Source of the DNA: Ophiothrix spiculata
Lineage: Eukaryota; Echinodermata; Ophiuroidea; Amphilepidida; Ophiotrichidae
Strand: one strand, 5' to 3'
Length of the DNA: 29,134 nt
Assembly: GCA_000969725.1 (NCBI GenBank)
Contig: JXSR01S061213.1
Of the stretch, positions 20,412-29,134 are shown piece after piece (within the stretch, counting starts at the first letter, position 1; the number at the start of each line of letters is the position of its first letter). The position numbers and the translations under genes are program-made. The notes below the pieces were generated by a model that worked only from the letters and a program-made list of their open reading frames with translations, did not search any database and was not told the DNA's origin.

Positions 20412-20938
20412 TTAAAGGGGCATTGGACAAGTTCAGAATCATCCCCAAACTTTTCCCCATTTATTTTGAGATTTTTGCATCATTTGAAGTGTTAGCGGTA
20501 ATAATGATAGTATGCAAAGTTTTATAGTCAAATTCAAACCCTTTATATCAAAATATTTAGATATTCTTTTATTTCTAATTATCCTTGTCGACAACGATAA
20601 GTACTGCCCTCTATAGTTGATTTTTTTAAAATAGGCCTTTTCAGGAGATCTAATGCAAACTTCAAACTTCTTTTGATTTATCTGCAATCTATGATGTAAA
20701 AGGAATGTTTAACAGACAAATATTTGGTTCTTTCATGAAATATAGCCATCAATAAATATGTTCAGAGAATAGCCTCATACCCAAAATCAACAAACAAAAT
20801 AAAATTCAAATTTTTGACTTTTCTGTAGGTTTTGATCAAAAATTTCCCGATATTTAGTAATTGACTGTTATTTTCTAGCATATAAGTGTAAGTCATCCAC
20901 AAATAAAATTTTGGAAATTTTGTCCAATGTCCCTTTAA
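20412..20938. mobile_element. TTAA-flanked inverted-repeat element (piggyBac-like), 527 bp with flanks
   Basis: TTAA at 20412-20415 and 20935-20938 brackets termini aggggcattggacaa and, reverse-complemented, agggacattggacaa (14 of 15 bases equal). The interior is AT-rich with no transposase. The minus-strand frame 20439-20687 lies inside and is not considered a gene. The TTAA duplication and ends make a piggyBac-mobilised non-autonomous element the best reading. Confidence 0.85.
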
Positions 20939-21982
20939 GTATGCGGAAATGAATGATCACATCAATGGTGAGTCTAACCATGATGACATTACCAGCCTAG
21001 AGGAGCCCACCTCACCCTGCACAGGCTGCATGGTAGGAATACGATCACATCACTGTCTGTTTATCTGAAGCCAGCGTTTAATTAATGTTTTCCTTGTGTT
21101 ATCCACACCATAGCGTCACATATCATCATCGCATGTGTATCAAATTTGCCCATCTGTATGTATATCAGCCTCACTTCAGATATCAAAATACCAAACAGAT
21201 GTTTTTAACATTATTCCGATCGTTTTTCTTTTCATTAATGACATTTTTGTTTAAAGAAAATAATAAACAGATATATTCAAAGTATACCAGGGGATATATT
21301 TGATAAATAGTCCTTTCGATCAAAATATTCAAATTCTTATACAACCATATTTAGCCACACTGACTTCACGACTGAAGTTGCTTGGTTGGGGTAGATAGTT
21401 TTGGTAAAAATCACAAGTTAACCTAAATTATTTGCAGTGCTAGTGCAACCATAGAGCTATGGTAACAACATCCAATATAAGTGTAACAACAGGTAATGTA
21501 ATGCACCCGCCTCCCCGATGTTCACTCGAAAAAAATATATATATTCACCACAGTTTCAAAGTCACTATAAAAAAATAAATAAAAAATAAAACAATTTTAT
21601 GGACTATTAATCCCACTGTAGTATATAATCATAGCATGGTCATTAAAATAGCATTTAAAATCCTTTTACGACTTGCATTTGACTCATAAATCATATCTGT
21701 TTTAAATCTGTGTAGCCTTAAACAATAGTAAGTGTTTACATCATGCCAACTAATCCTTGCCATAGTTGTAATTGTATTGTATAAAATGGATTAAAAAAAA
21801 AGATCATGCTTATTTCCCCTCGGTGATTATAAAACCATGACTATGCCATAAGCAAAGCTAAAGGCATAGTCAACACTGCCATTAATAAATATGTGTATTT
21901 CCAATCTCCCATTAACTTGGGGTGTCATTCCAATGTACAACTGGCATTCGGCTACATGAATGCTAAGCATATTACTCTATAC
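20939..21982. other. Non-coding stretch
   Basis: Holds the short hairpin at 21838-21872 and a small palindrome, accatagagctatggt, near 21449-21464. The plus-strand frame 21085-21303 has no recognised family. Otherwise featureless. Confidence 0.4.
21838..21872. repeat. Short hairpin, 10-bp perfect arms
   Basis: tgactatgcc (21838-21847) and ggcatagtca (21863-21872) are exact reverse complements around a 15-base loop. Confidence 0.7.
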
Positions 21983-22178
21983 CAAGCTTTCTAAAATAGC
22001 GGCCCACTGGCCAAATCCGGCCCGCCAACTACTTGAATTTGGCCCTTCGTTCGCCTGTGGAATACAGAAGCATATAGGAAAAGTATTGAAAAAGGTCTTA
22101 ATTTGGCACTTCAAGGTGTATTTTTGAACTGGCATTTGTACTTAATGGCCCGCCAACACATTTAATTGAGAACCACTG
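21983..22178. mobile_element. hAT-like terminal-repeat relic, about 196 bp
   Basis: The right end, reverse-complemented, reads cagtggttctcaattaaatg. CAGNGGTTCTCAA is the known terminal pattern of hAT (Charlie-group) elements. The left end caagctttctaaaatagcgg is a diverged match. Both sides carry ggcccgcc/ggcggg motifs further in. No 8-bp target duplication survives. Confidence 0.6.
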
Positions 22179-22985
22179 TTAATATTAGCAATGAGATTTT
22201 CTACAAAATAACATTTTATGGATACTGATCAGCTGATAATGATGGCATCTGAACATGTGACTCTTGAGAAGTGTGAACCTGAATACTGAAAGTACATTCA
22301 ACTTTTATAGCATTTGAATTTTGCCAATTCCCATGGTTATTTTTGGAAGTCAACACTGCTGTAATATAAATGTGTTAAATTATACTCTTGTCAGTTGCTC
22401 TCTATTATGTTTGGATAAAATGTATGAAATTGTCATTATGCATTTCATATGCTGTGTGTTTTTATGAATGTTTGTTAAAAGTATAAATAATACAGTTTTT
22501 TTAAAAATCTGTTACTTCTTTACAACATAGGAAACGTTACATATTATACAACAGACATGGTCACATTTTTGCATACTTATATACAAATTATAAAAAATTA
22601 TTGTACAGATTTATGAACCACAGATATACACCTTCTACAAATATACATTCTTTAACTTAAACTTTTGTTTGTACATAAAAATGTGACCTCTTGAATAAAA
22701 TGAATACAAATAACATAGTATTTAGACTGAATTTGTTGTTCATGATTAAGACAGTTTCCCAGGTACAGGTTGAACTTGTGAATACAAAATGTTTTATACG
22801 GTACAAGAGATTTCATTTTCCCATGTAATACTAAATGTCAGCTTCTAAAATAAACTGTAATTGTTGGCTACTTGTTTTAAATATTGGATCATCCAAAAGT
22901 AAATACATTTTTTTACAAAAAAAACCCCTTGGTAGTCCAGTAAACAATAACAAATAACACATGAGAGTATAAATAGGGTTAATAA
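22179..22985. other. Non-coding stretch
   Basis: Very AT-rich, many TA/TACA motifs. It could be untranslated sequence of a transcript, but nothing here decides strand or gene. The minus-strand frame 22831-23019 is unsupported. Confidence 0.4.
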
Positions 22986-23242
22986 TCAGCCTCCACACAA
23001 ATTTTTCGCTACCAAGCATTTGGTCATGACGTCAAAATGCGACTCCACATAAAATAACTTCAACACCGAGTTAAAATACAAATAAACTTAACGCTAATTT
23101 GCATATGTGTTGAAATGAATCAAGGTAAAGTCATTGAAGCAGCATCATATGTTAATACTGGTCAATACTTTCAATTCGATTGCAAATATTTGGTGATGAC
23201 AGAACCAAATGTTTGTTCGCTAAAATTTTGTGTGGAGGCTGA
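22986..23242. mobile_element. Inverted-repeat family 'TCAGCCTCC', copy 2 (257 bp)
   Basis: The left arm tcagcctccacacaaatttt, then cgctaccaagcatttggtc, pairs with the right arm gaaccaaatgtttgttcgct and aaaattttgtgtggaggctga. It is better preserved at its tips than copy 1 (9622-9840) and has an interior insertion of about 40 bp relative to it. The plus-strand frame 23115-23555 starts inside it. Confidence 0.85.
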
Positions 23243-23695
23243 CTTAAGCCTAACCCATGTACATGCAACTTTTCTTGGTTTCATGCCCATGGTGATATTC
23301 CATCTCAATGCACTTGAAATATACATATACAATACAATATTTTTGATAAAATGCAGTGAATTTACATTCAACATAATATTTGATGTTTTGGAACCACATC
23401 AACCCAAACACCCATGCAACCAAGCGGCTGAAGGAGTAACATATCACAGCCCTGGCTGTGTGCTGTATACCCAGACATGCAATGGCTTTTGGATGATCTC
23501 AGGGAGGGGGTACTCACATATAAGCCTCAAGAATGTTTTCAAACAAAATGTGTAAGAATCTGGTTAACCTAAAAAAAATCCAACATGAAATAAGCAAGAG
23601 AATATGCAATAAAATTTGACTAATTTTCATAATTTGTGCTTGTCACTCTTGGCATAGTGTCTGTAACTTATCCAACCCCTTCAAGAGGATATAAC
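23243..23695. other. Non-coding stretch with the window's longest open frame (not accepted)
   Basis: The frame 23115-23555 (146 codons) starts within a transposon copy and continues here. It lacks a recognisable domain, and overlapping frames exist on the minus strand. A small hairpin, cacagccctggctgtg, sits near 23445-23460. Confidence 0.4.
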
Positions 23696-23728
23696 CATAG
23701 AGCCTGTAATAATATTACAGGCTCTATG
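23696..23728. repeat. 33-bp perfect palindrome with 7-bp flanking duplication
   Basis: Sixteen-base arms starting catagagcctgtaat fold around one central base. The sequence atataac occurs immediately on each side (about 23689-23695 and 23729-23735), as a target-site duplication would. Confidence 0.9.
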
Positions 23729-23767
23729 ATATAACATACTGAATGGATGTATTTCTGAGATGCCAAG

Positions 23768-23987
23768 TATCAAATATTTGGTGCAACAAGTCTTTGTTAT
23801 CTTACAATAAATTCAATGTATTTTCTGATAATAACGGAGGTTTGGTGATGAAAAATCAATACACCACACTTGAAGTTTATTTGATGTCAAATGTTTGATG
23901 GTTTACAAGACCAAGCCTCTGTTATTGATTAGTAGATGCATTTGAATTAATGTAATAACAAAGACTTGTTGCACCAAATATTTGGTA
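23768..23987. mobile_element. TA-flanked inverted-repeat element with 30-bp perfect arms
   Basis: Arm 23771-23800 (caaatatttggtgcaacaag then tctttgttat) is an exact reverse complement of 23955-23984. Looser symmetry continues to 'aataacggaggtttgg' against 'ccaagcctctgttatt'. TA lies outside both ends (23768-23769 and 23986-23987). Body about 216 bp. The intact arms imply recent insertion. The minus-strand frame 23922-24131 overlaps it and is not a gene. Confidence 0.88.
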
Positions 23988-24336
23988 AATAAAAAATGTC
24001 CTAACCCTCATAATAATACCTAAATATAGTGTTCTACACATCGTTATCCGAGTTGTTTCAGAAGTTAATAATACCCGGTACTTTGACAAAATAAAGTATA
24101 TGCGATAACCGATAAGGAATTGAGTTGTCACTTGTATTTGGTTTAGTCAAATCAGAGTCATTTATCAACAAGAGTACCATTTTTGTCAAATCAGAGCCAG
24201 TGGATGGAGCATAATTTTAGGTCAATGCAAAGAGAAACACATATTTCTATGTAGGCCTAGTTGTTTCAACATCACCATGAAGTCAATTTATTGCGCAATC
24301 TCCTCCTTGTATGCAGCAAGCACAATTAACCACTCC

Positions 24337-24736
24337 TTATAGGCTAAGTAAAATAGATTATGTGTTTTACGTCCGGACTTTTTAAAAATTTGGTGAGGGA
24401 GGTCCTTATTATTAATTATTTTTCAAAAAATAGGCCTATATTATTTATTTCTATGTAAAATCCATACACCAACGGCTTTATTGACACATCCCAAAATTTG
24501 AGTGGCCTTCCTAAGTTTTTGTTATTTCCAATTTGCTTTACCCCTAGCTTGAAGAAAGTGTTTAAAAGTGTTTATTAATGATCATCAAACATTTTAAAGT
24601 ATCTATTTCTAGTATAACAGTTTCAGAAGTTGAGTTATAGAACAAACAAGGGAAAATACTAAAAACATTTCAGAATCTTGACAAATTGGGGCGGGTGGGG
24701 ACGTCAAACACATAATTTATTTTACTTGGCCTTATA
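24337..24736. mobile_element. Inverted-repeat element with 5-bp TTATA target duplication
   Basis: Body 24342-24731 (390 bp). Left end ggctaagtaaaatagattat; reverse-complemented right end ggccaagtaaaataaattat. The arms match at about 30 of 33 bases, up to acgtcc. TTATA is present exactly at 24337-24341 and 24732-24736. The interior has no notable open frame. Confidence 0.85.
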
Positions 24737-25795
24737 TCATGTTAAGGCATCAACATTTTGTAGAGTTAATATCAACTGAACCTTAGTCAACAATCCATCA
24801 ATGGCTTGCTGTAGTAAATGTTGGATGAGGGTTCAAGAGCGGTCTCGAATCCGGGGGGAAACCACCCATTTCACTCAGGTAGATTTAAGAGGAGAAGGAA
24901 GAAGTGTGAAAGGTTTTTATTTTTAGAAATAAGTTGTAACAATATTTGATGCCTTACTAAAATATTTGATAATTTAATGTCAAATTTTTTTAACACGATC
25001 AAAGGGCAGCTTAAAATAAGGCAACAAAAGAATTAAAAACATAAATATAAAGTCAGTACTTTTTTACTTTTTTTAACAGTTTTAAGATATGTGCACCATA
25101 TTGGCATTTTTTCTTCTTTTTTTTTTGAGGGGGGGGGGGGTGCCTCAGACAAATAATACCGTAGTTGATTAGGCCCATGCAACAACATATTTTTCCTCAT
25201 TTCGAAGAGGGAAGCAGTGGAACCTGATTTTTTTTATAAATGATGGGTGAATTTACAACAACAAAAAATTATCATAAAAATTGGAAAAACACCTATTTCC
25301 CCTGCCATAAATAATGATCACTCATGTATTTTGCATGTTAAAATATTTATGTGTAAAAACAATACAGCATCCTATGTTTTGAAATGAAAATGCATTTGTG
25401 CATTTGCAAGTAACAATTAGTATATAACCATAGCGTAAAAACTCGTCTGGCCTTGTGATAGTATGATTTAATCATGACAGACATTGTCAGCACTAGACTT
25501 GCTCCCAGTCTTTGATCAACAAATTCGAGCGTTTTCCAATCAACAACAATATACAAAATTCTACACATGAATTTTTATATTCCAGTTTTCAAACATGGAC
25601 CCATAAATAAACCATGCATGGTGATATGATGTGGTTACATCTATAGGCCATTACCCAACAAAGCCTGCTGTAAATTGCCCCAAATTGTCTAAAATAACAA
25701 AAGCATCAAAACATCCTGTATTCTTTGCCAAAACCATGTGAACGGTCACTCCCTTGTGTATCATGGAATGTACTGTAATTACATGACATGGAGAC
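24737..25795. other. Non-coding stretch
   Basis: Includes a 'ggtctcgaatcc' B-box-like motif near 24840, too weak on its own to call a SINE, and a T10/G12 run at 25117-25140. The frame 25347-25568 on the minus strand has no family signal. Confidence 0.4.
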
Positions 25796-25875
25796 GAAAA
25801 CCACCCCGCCTGGGGCTCGAACACACAACCTTTGTTGTACAAGACTTGTGCTCTAACCGCTCGACCATGCTCCCC
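25796..25875 (-). repeat. tRNA-like sequence (degenerate; SINE head or tRNA pseudogene)
   Basis: Read on the minus strand it starts ggggagcatggtcgagcggt, then tagagc, resembling an A box with D-loop, and contains gtgtgttcgagcccc, a good B-box/T-arm. Between them agtcttgtac recalls an anticodon arm, but the stem does not pair. The 3' acceptor half is absent and is replaced by ggcggggtggttttcgtctc. That tail resembles the sequence after the B box in the SINE at 28625, so a related tRNA-derived SINE is more likely than a working tRNA. Confidence 0.65.
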
Positions 25876-27108
25876 TTTTAGTATGGTATAGTGGAAAAGT
25901 AATCATATTAAAGCATACAAAAGTCATTAAAGGACATGTTATGTCTTTGTAGATATTTCAGAATGGGATATGAATAAATGAAAACAGACAATCAATGCCT
26001 TGAATCAAGGCTATGTCAGCACTTGATGCACACACGCAGGAATGTGTGATCACTAACCCATCCCAGGCAAACCATCGCTTGATTGCAAGTAAACAGTCAT
26101 CATCTAGATTTTTCACACATAGTTATGGAATTCAAAAATACCTTCATATATTAAATTTTACAGATTTCACTTTTTAAGAAAATCTTAAAAAAAAAAGGTG
26201 TGTTCTAAAAATAGATTAGAACAGACTCCTGCCATTTGGTTATTAAAGTAAATGCAACACTTGATGGCTGTTGCAGTGAGCCATATATCAAGCAAAACGC
26301 TGAGTTGACGTGACATTTCAAAAATGCCTTTGAACTATCTACCCAGGAAAAATGTCAATTGTCTGTATACTACAGGGTGGCACAAAGAATCTACTTCATT
26401 TATTTAGATCCACTTACTACTGCCAAACCAAGGGGAGCAGGAAGTTAGGTTCAGGCTGAATTTCTTTTTTGAAAATTACCTATTCCATGTTCATGGGTGA
26501 TTTTTTTTCTTCTGCCTATGGAGGGGGATTTTTTTAGGCCCCCCCCCCCACTCCCCGGAGCCAATTCCATTAATAAAGATCTGTTGCAACTTTAATTGTT
26601 AATCTTAATTATAAACAAGGAAAAAAAATTCAAATTCCAAAATTCTATATTTCTTACTTCAAGTTTGAATATTCAAAACATTGTTGTTTCAAATACTACG
26701 TTTGCAGCCTTACTCAAAACATTTCACAGGATAACAGAAAAAAGGTGTCACCTCATTAGTGTCAACAGACATGTTGAGATAATGATGAGGAGTGAGCTGT
26801 AATATTCACTTATTTCCCTAATTACAGGCCTGATGATCTTTAACAGCAGCATGCAAGTGTGATTATAAACATGCAAGTGCGGAAGCACACCACTACACAC
26901 CTTGTATGGTCTTGAGTTCTGAGATTTTCAACACACCCCAATCTAGTTTTGTATAATATAGGGCACACAAAATGAAGATCTTAAGCATACTTTGAGAAGT
27001 ACTATTTCACATGATGATTTTCCGAAGAAAGTTCTCCACTGAAGATAACTGATGTCATGATATTTGTTGATACAAATGCTATCTACTGAAGATAGCTGAG
27101 ACAACACC
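25876..27108. other. Non-coding stretch
   Basis: AT-rich, with an 11-C run at 26539-26549. A repeated 'actgaagata(a/g)ctga' pair lies near 27039 and 27086. No exon recognised. Confidence 0.4.
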
Positions 27109-27144
27109 TTTATTTATTTATTTTATTTATTTATTTATTTATTT
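27109..27144 (+). repeat. (TTTA)n microsatellite
   Basis: Nine or so TTTA units with one extra T, running from the end of acaacacc to caacaagg. Confidence 0.95.
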
Positions 27145-27239
27145 CAACAAGGTTGATCACTCTCAGTGGCATCTGTACTTCTGGGTTCTATGGTTTTATG
27201 CGTGAATAGAATAATGCACATATAAGACCCCAATTGGTT

Positions 27240-27424
27240 TACCAGGGGCGTCAGAGAAGCATCACAAATCAAGATCCATCAGAGTAGAAAGAGACGGTGG
27301 CCGACACCAGCTTCCAGCGGTATACGACTATCTTTTGAGAGGCTTGGTCAATCAAGATCAGGCCAGCGTTTCTAATTCTTCCCAATAGCGCCCCCGCTTG
27401 TCAGGTTGAAAAAGATCCAGCGTC
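27240..27424 (+). promoter_or_regulatory. Probable promoter / 5' UTR of the downstream gene
   Basis: By hand count the block 27241-27430 is about 51% G+C with roughly ten CpGs, against clearly lower values around it. It ends in a start codon with purine at -3 relative context (gcgtcATGGCGG) and a spliced mini-exon. A TATAAG sequence lies just upstream near 27220. The transcription start cannot be placed from sequence alone. Confidence 0.45.
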
Positions 27425-27448
27425 ATGGCGGATCAAAAGCTCCCCAAG
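27425..27448 (+). CDS. Candidate first coding exon of a second gene (MADQKLPK...)
   Basis: ATG GCG GAT CAA AAG CTC CCC AAG encodes MADQKLPK and ends exactly at AAG|gtgagc, a near-ideal splice donor in phase 0. The G at +4 with GCG as second codon is common for initiators, and the GC/CpG-rich block upstream fits a 5' UTR. 'MAD...' starts of this kind are frequent in animal proteins, but eight residues cannot identify a family and I make no functional claim. No downstream exon was recognised in the remaining 1.7 kb, so the next exon may be outside the window. The alternative is a chance ATG beside a chance GTGAGC. Confidence 0.5.
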
Positions 27449-28624
27449 GTGAGCATAATTTTATGTTGTGAGAAAGAAATAACTACTATATCATATAAGA
27501 TCGGGTTCGATTAAAACGCATGATACAGAACGCCAGAAAATATTCTAAAAACCCAGGAAACCTTTGAAATTGTGTCCAATCCCTCTGATATCACCTCATA
27601 CATATTGAGCCACCTTAAAACCAAGTCACATTTGCAGATGATATCAATTTTGATTTAATCATTTCATCTGTTACAGCATTTTATAAGCTTTAAAATGACA
27701 CCTTACTTGTTGAAATTGATCAAGGCGATCAAATTCTACGACAGAAAATCTGCTGGAAATTCTTATAATTGTCTTTATTTTTTGCTGCCTATTTTCACCG
27801 GTTTCTTGAAAAGTGTTCTGTCGCAAGTCCCCCTTTTCAGGATGAGACATCACATTTAGGTCAAAAACTTCACTTTTACAGCAAACAGGGTTTTACACTA
27901 AAAACCTAAGTCTCATCAAAGACCCTCCAAGTTCTTCAAAATAAAGTGTCAATATCCCCTAAAACACTCTAAACTCAGCCACAAATCAACACTTTGTGCA
28001 AGAGGAAAACATGTTATTGTATCACCTTGAGGCTTGCCTGCTTGAGACTGACAGCAACAAGTACTTTTAAGAGGCCAACAATGTCATCACTGATCATAAC
28101 ATTTATAAAGACAATTTATTTGATCAACTCCCTACTAAAAACACAAGACTTTTCAAACTCTTTTAGTACTATTTGTCATGGCAACTTGTTTCATATGCTC
28201 TCTTGGCTTTTTATATTTTTACCAGGGGGGGGGGAATTGAATTTTCATATTCCCCCCCCCCCACACCCGCTAATTTCCATAGGATTGCATGTGAGTTCAT
28301 GAATATACTTTTATACACTGATAGTAATTCCATCAGCAAATTACTTTTATGAGATTTTATTTGCATGTTTTATGATTGAAGTGAAAAGCTGATCATGACA
28401 TGCGCACAATAATTAGCACAGATTTTCCCAAAGACAGATTTTACCATATTAATTTCTTAGTTTAGAGATATTATCATAGGAATTGATTAAAAATTAATTG
28501 ATACATTTTTATTTTATTTTTCTCCACAGTTTTGTCTCAAATTTGCATAATTTATGAAAATATATTTAAGAGGCGATGTTGTATGCATCATGTATACATT
28601 TCATTTTGGCACAGAGATTGTCAG
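27449..28624 (+). other. Putative first intron / non-coding
   Basis: It contains an 'aagctttaaaatgacacctt' segment near 27687 also found inside the element at 3485-3926, and the G/C hairpin at 28225-28262. Frames 27671-27853 (minus) and 27994-28302 (plus) have no recognised family; the latter runs into a poly-C tract. Confidence 0.4.
28225..28262. repeat. G10 / C11 foldback
   Basis: A run of ten G (28225-28234) and a run of eleven C (28252-28262) flank aattgaattttcatatt, so the two tracts can pair as a hairpin with a 17-base loop. Confidence 0.85.
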
Positions 28625-28738
28625 CTAACTCTGTGGTCTAATGGAGAGAGCTGCAGACTTTGGATCAGAGGATCGAACCCCGGCAGAACCACAGTGGTTT
28701 TTCTTTCTCAAAAAAAAAAATAAAAAAAAATAAAATAA
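28625..28738 (+). mobile_element. tRNA(Gln)-like SINE with A-rich tail
   Basis: An A box (tgtggtctaatgga, 28632-28645) and a B box (ggatcgaaccc, 28670-28680) are spaced as in a tRNA gene. The segment between reads gcagactttggatc, like the anticodon arm of a TTG-anticodon glutamine tRNA (ggactttgaatcc from memory). The tRNA acceptor end is absent. Instead the sequence runs cggcagaaccacagtggttt ttctttctc and then an A-rich tail with scattered T (28710-28738). This is the layout of a Pol III-transcribed tRNA-derived SINE. Its frame 28532-28723 is not a gene. Confidence 0.8.
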
Positions 28739-29134
28739 CAAATGTTAAAAAAATCAAATCATAACATTCTGGGGCAAAAATTGAAAAAATAAAAAATAGA
28801 GCGTATCTGCCCCCTGTTCTTTACCATGTTTGCTGTCAACAAACATTCTCCAAGTGAAATAAGCTGATATCTACATACACAAAATGGATTTCAGAAGAAT
28901 CCGAGGGGAAAATGTAGGATAGTCCTAGTTTAATTCCACACAGAATTATAAGCTTTCCTCATTAATTGCTTAAGCATCCCAAGGAGTAAATCACTGGTAA
29001 ACTGACGTGTGTCTTGGGCAAATCTGATTATGTGTTAACGCATTCAATCTTGCAATGCCCGTGTGACATTTGTAACGTACTGGCCTGCCTGAGGCTAAAA
29101 TGTCTCTTTATCTTTACCTCGATCAAGTAGCTGA
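28739..29134. other. Non-coding end of window
   Basis: No exon, repeat or RNA recognised with confidence. It may be intron of the gene starting at 27425. Confidence 0.4.

Noticed and set aside
23115..23555. Longest open frame in the window (146 codons, plus strand)
   Set aside because: It starts inside a transposon copy, has no recognised domain, and overlaps minus-strand frames of similar quality.
24800..24880. Possible third tRNA-derived SINE (ggtctcgaatcc B-box-like motif)
   Set aside because: No convincing A box at the proper distance and no A-rich tail.
25796..25875. Functional tRNA gene
   Set aside because: The anticodon stem does not pair and the 3' acceptor strand is missing.
28861..28935. 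ATG-containing mini-exon (MDFRRIRGEN) near the end of the window
   Set aside because: The frame meets a stop within a dozen codons and the splice sites are weak.

Overview
The window looks like nuclear DNA from a eukaryotic animal. It is AT-rich, contains a 50-base N gap (10240-10289), has spliced coding exons with canonical AG and GT borders, and is dense in short inverted-repeat transposons and SINE-like sequence. There is no sign of bacterial gene organisation. The repeat style (many hairpin-forming miniature elements, TTAA-flanked elements, frequent G/C homopolymers, degenerate 'ggggtcttt...gtgacaaaa' and 'cactattcagaa' arrays) resembles marine invertebrate deuterostomes such as echinoderms or hemichordates. 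That assignment is an impression, not a demonstration.

Region 1-4808 is the 3' part of a plus-strand calpain gene. Three exons (1198-1320, 3194-3330, 4578-4808) join in compatible phases and encode about 160 residues of the calpain beta-sandwich domain (domain III / CBSW), closest by motif to the CAPN5/CAPN6/TRA-3 type. The catalytic domain must lie upstream of the window. Translation stops just after domain III, where CAPN5-type proteins would continue into a C2 domain. The two visible introns carry at least three inverted-repeat elements.

Region 4809-27200 holds no coding sequence I can support. It is a graveyard of non-autonomous DNA transposons and simple repeats: about fifteen inverted-repeat elements, several in two copies inside the window (9622/22986; 10878/14749; 16365/17116; 7383/8996). 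It also shows nested insertions (9582-10030; 16442-16773 inside 16365-17112), an exact 100-bp direct duplication beside the assembly gap, a 74-bp tandem repeat, several G-runs, and a degenerate tRNA-like sequence on the minus strand at 25796-25875.

Region 27200-29134 appears to start a second plus-strand gene. A GC- and CpG-richer block (27240-27424) precedes an ATG in good context and an eight-codon first coding exon (27425-27448) ending at a GTGAGC donor. The rest of that gene lies beyond the window or in exons I could not identify. A tRNA(Gln)-like SINE with an A-rich tail sits in its first intron (28625-28738).

The two genes show no functional link. I found no operon, CRISPR array, intact RNA gene or complete autonomous transposon, and no evidence for a new multi-gene system. 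The most informative points are the calpain C-terminus, the nested and paired elements, and the duplication beside the gap.
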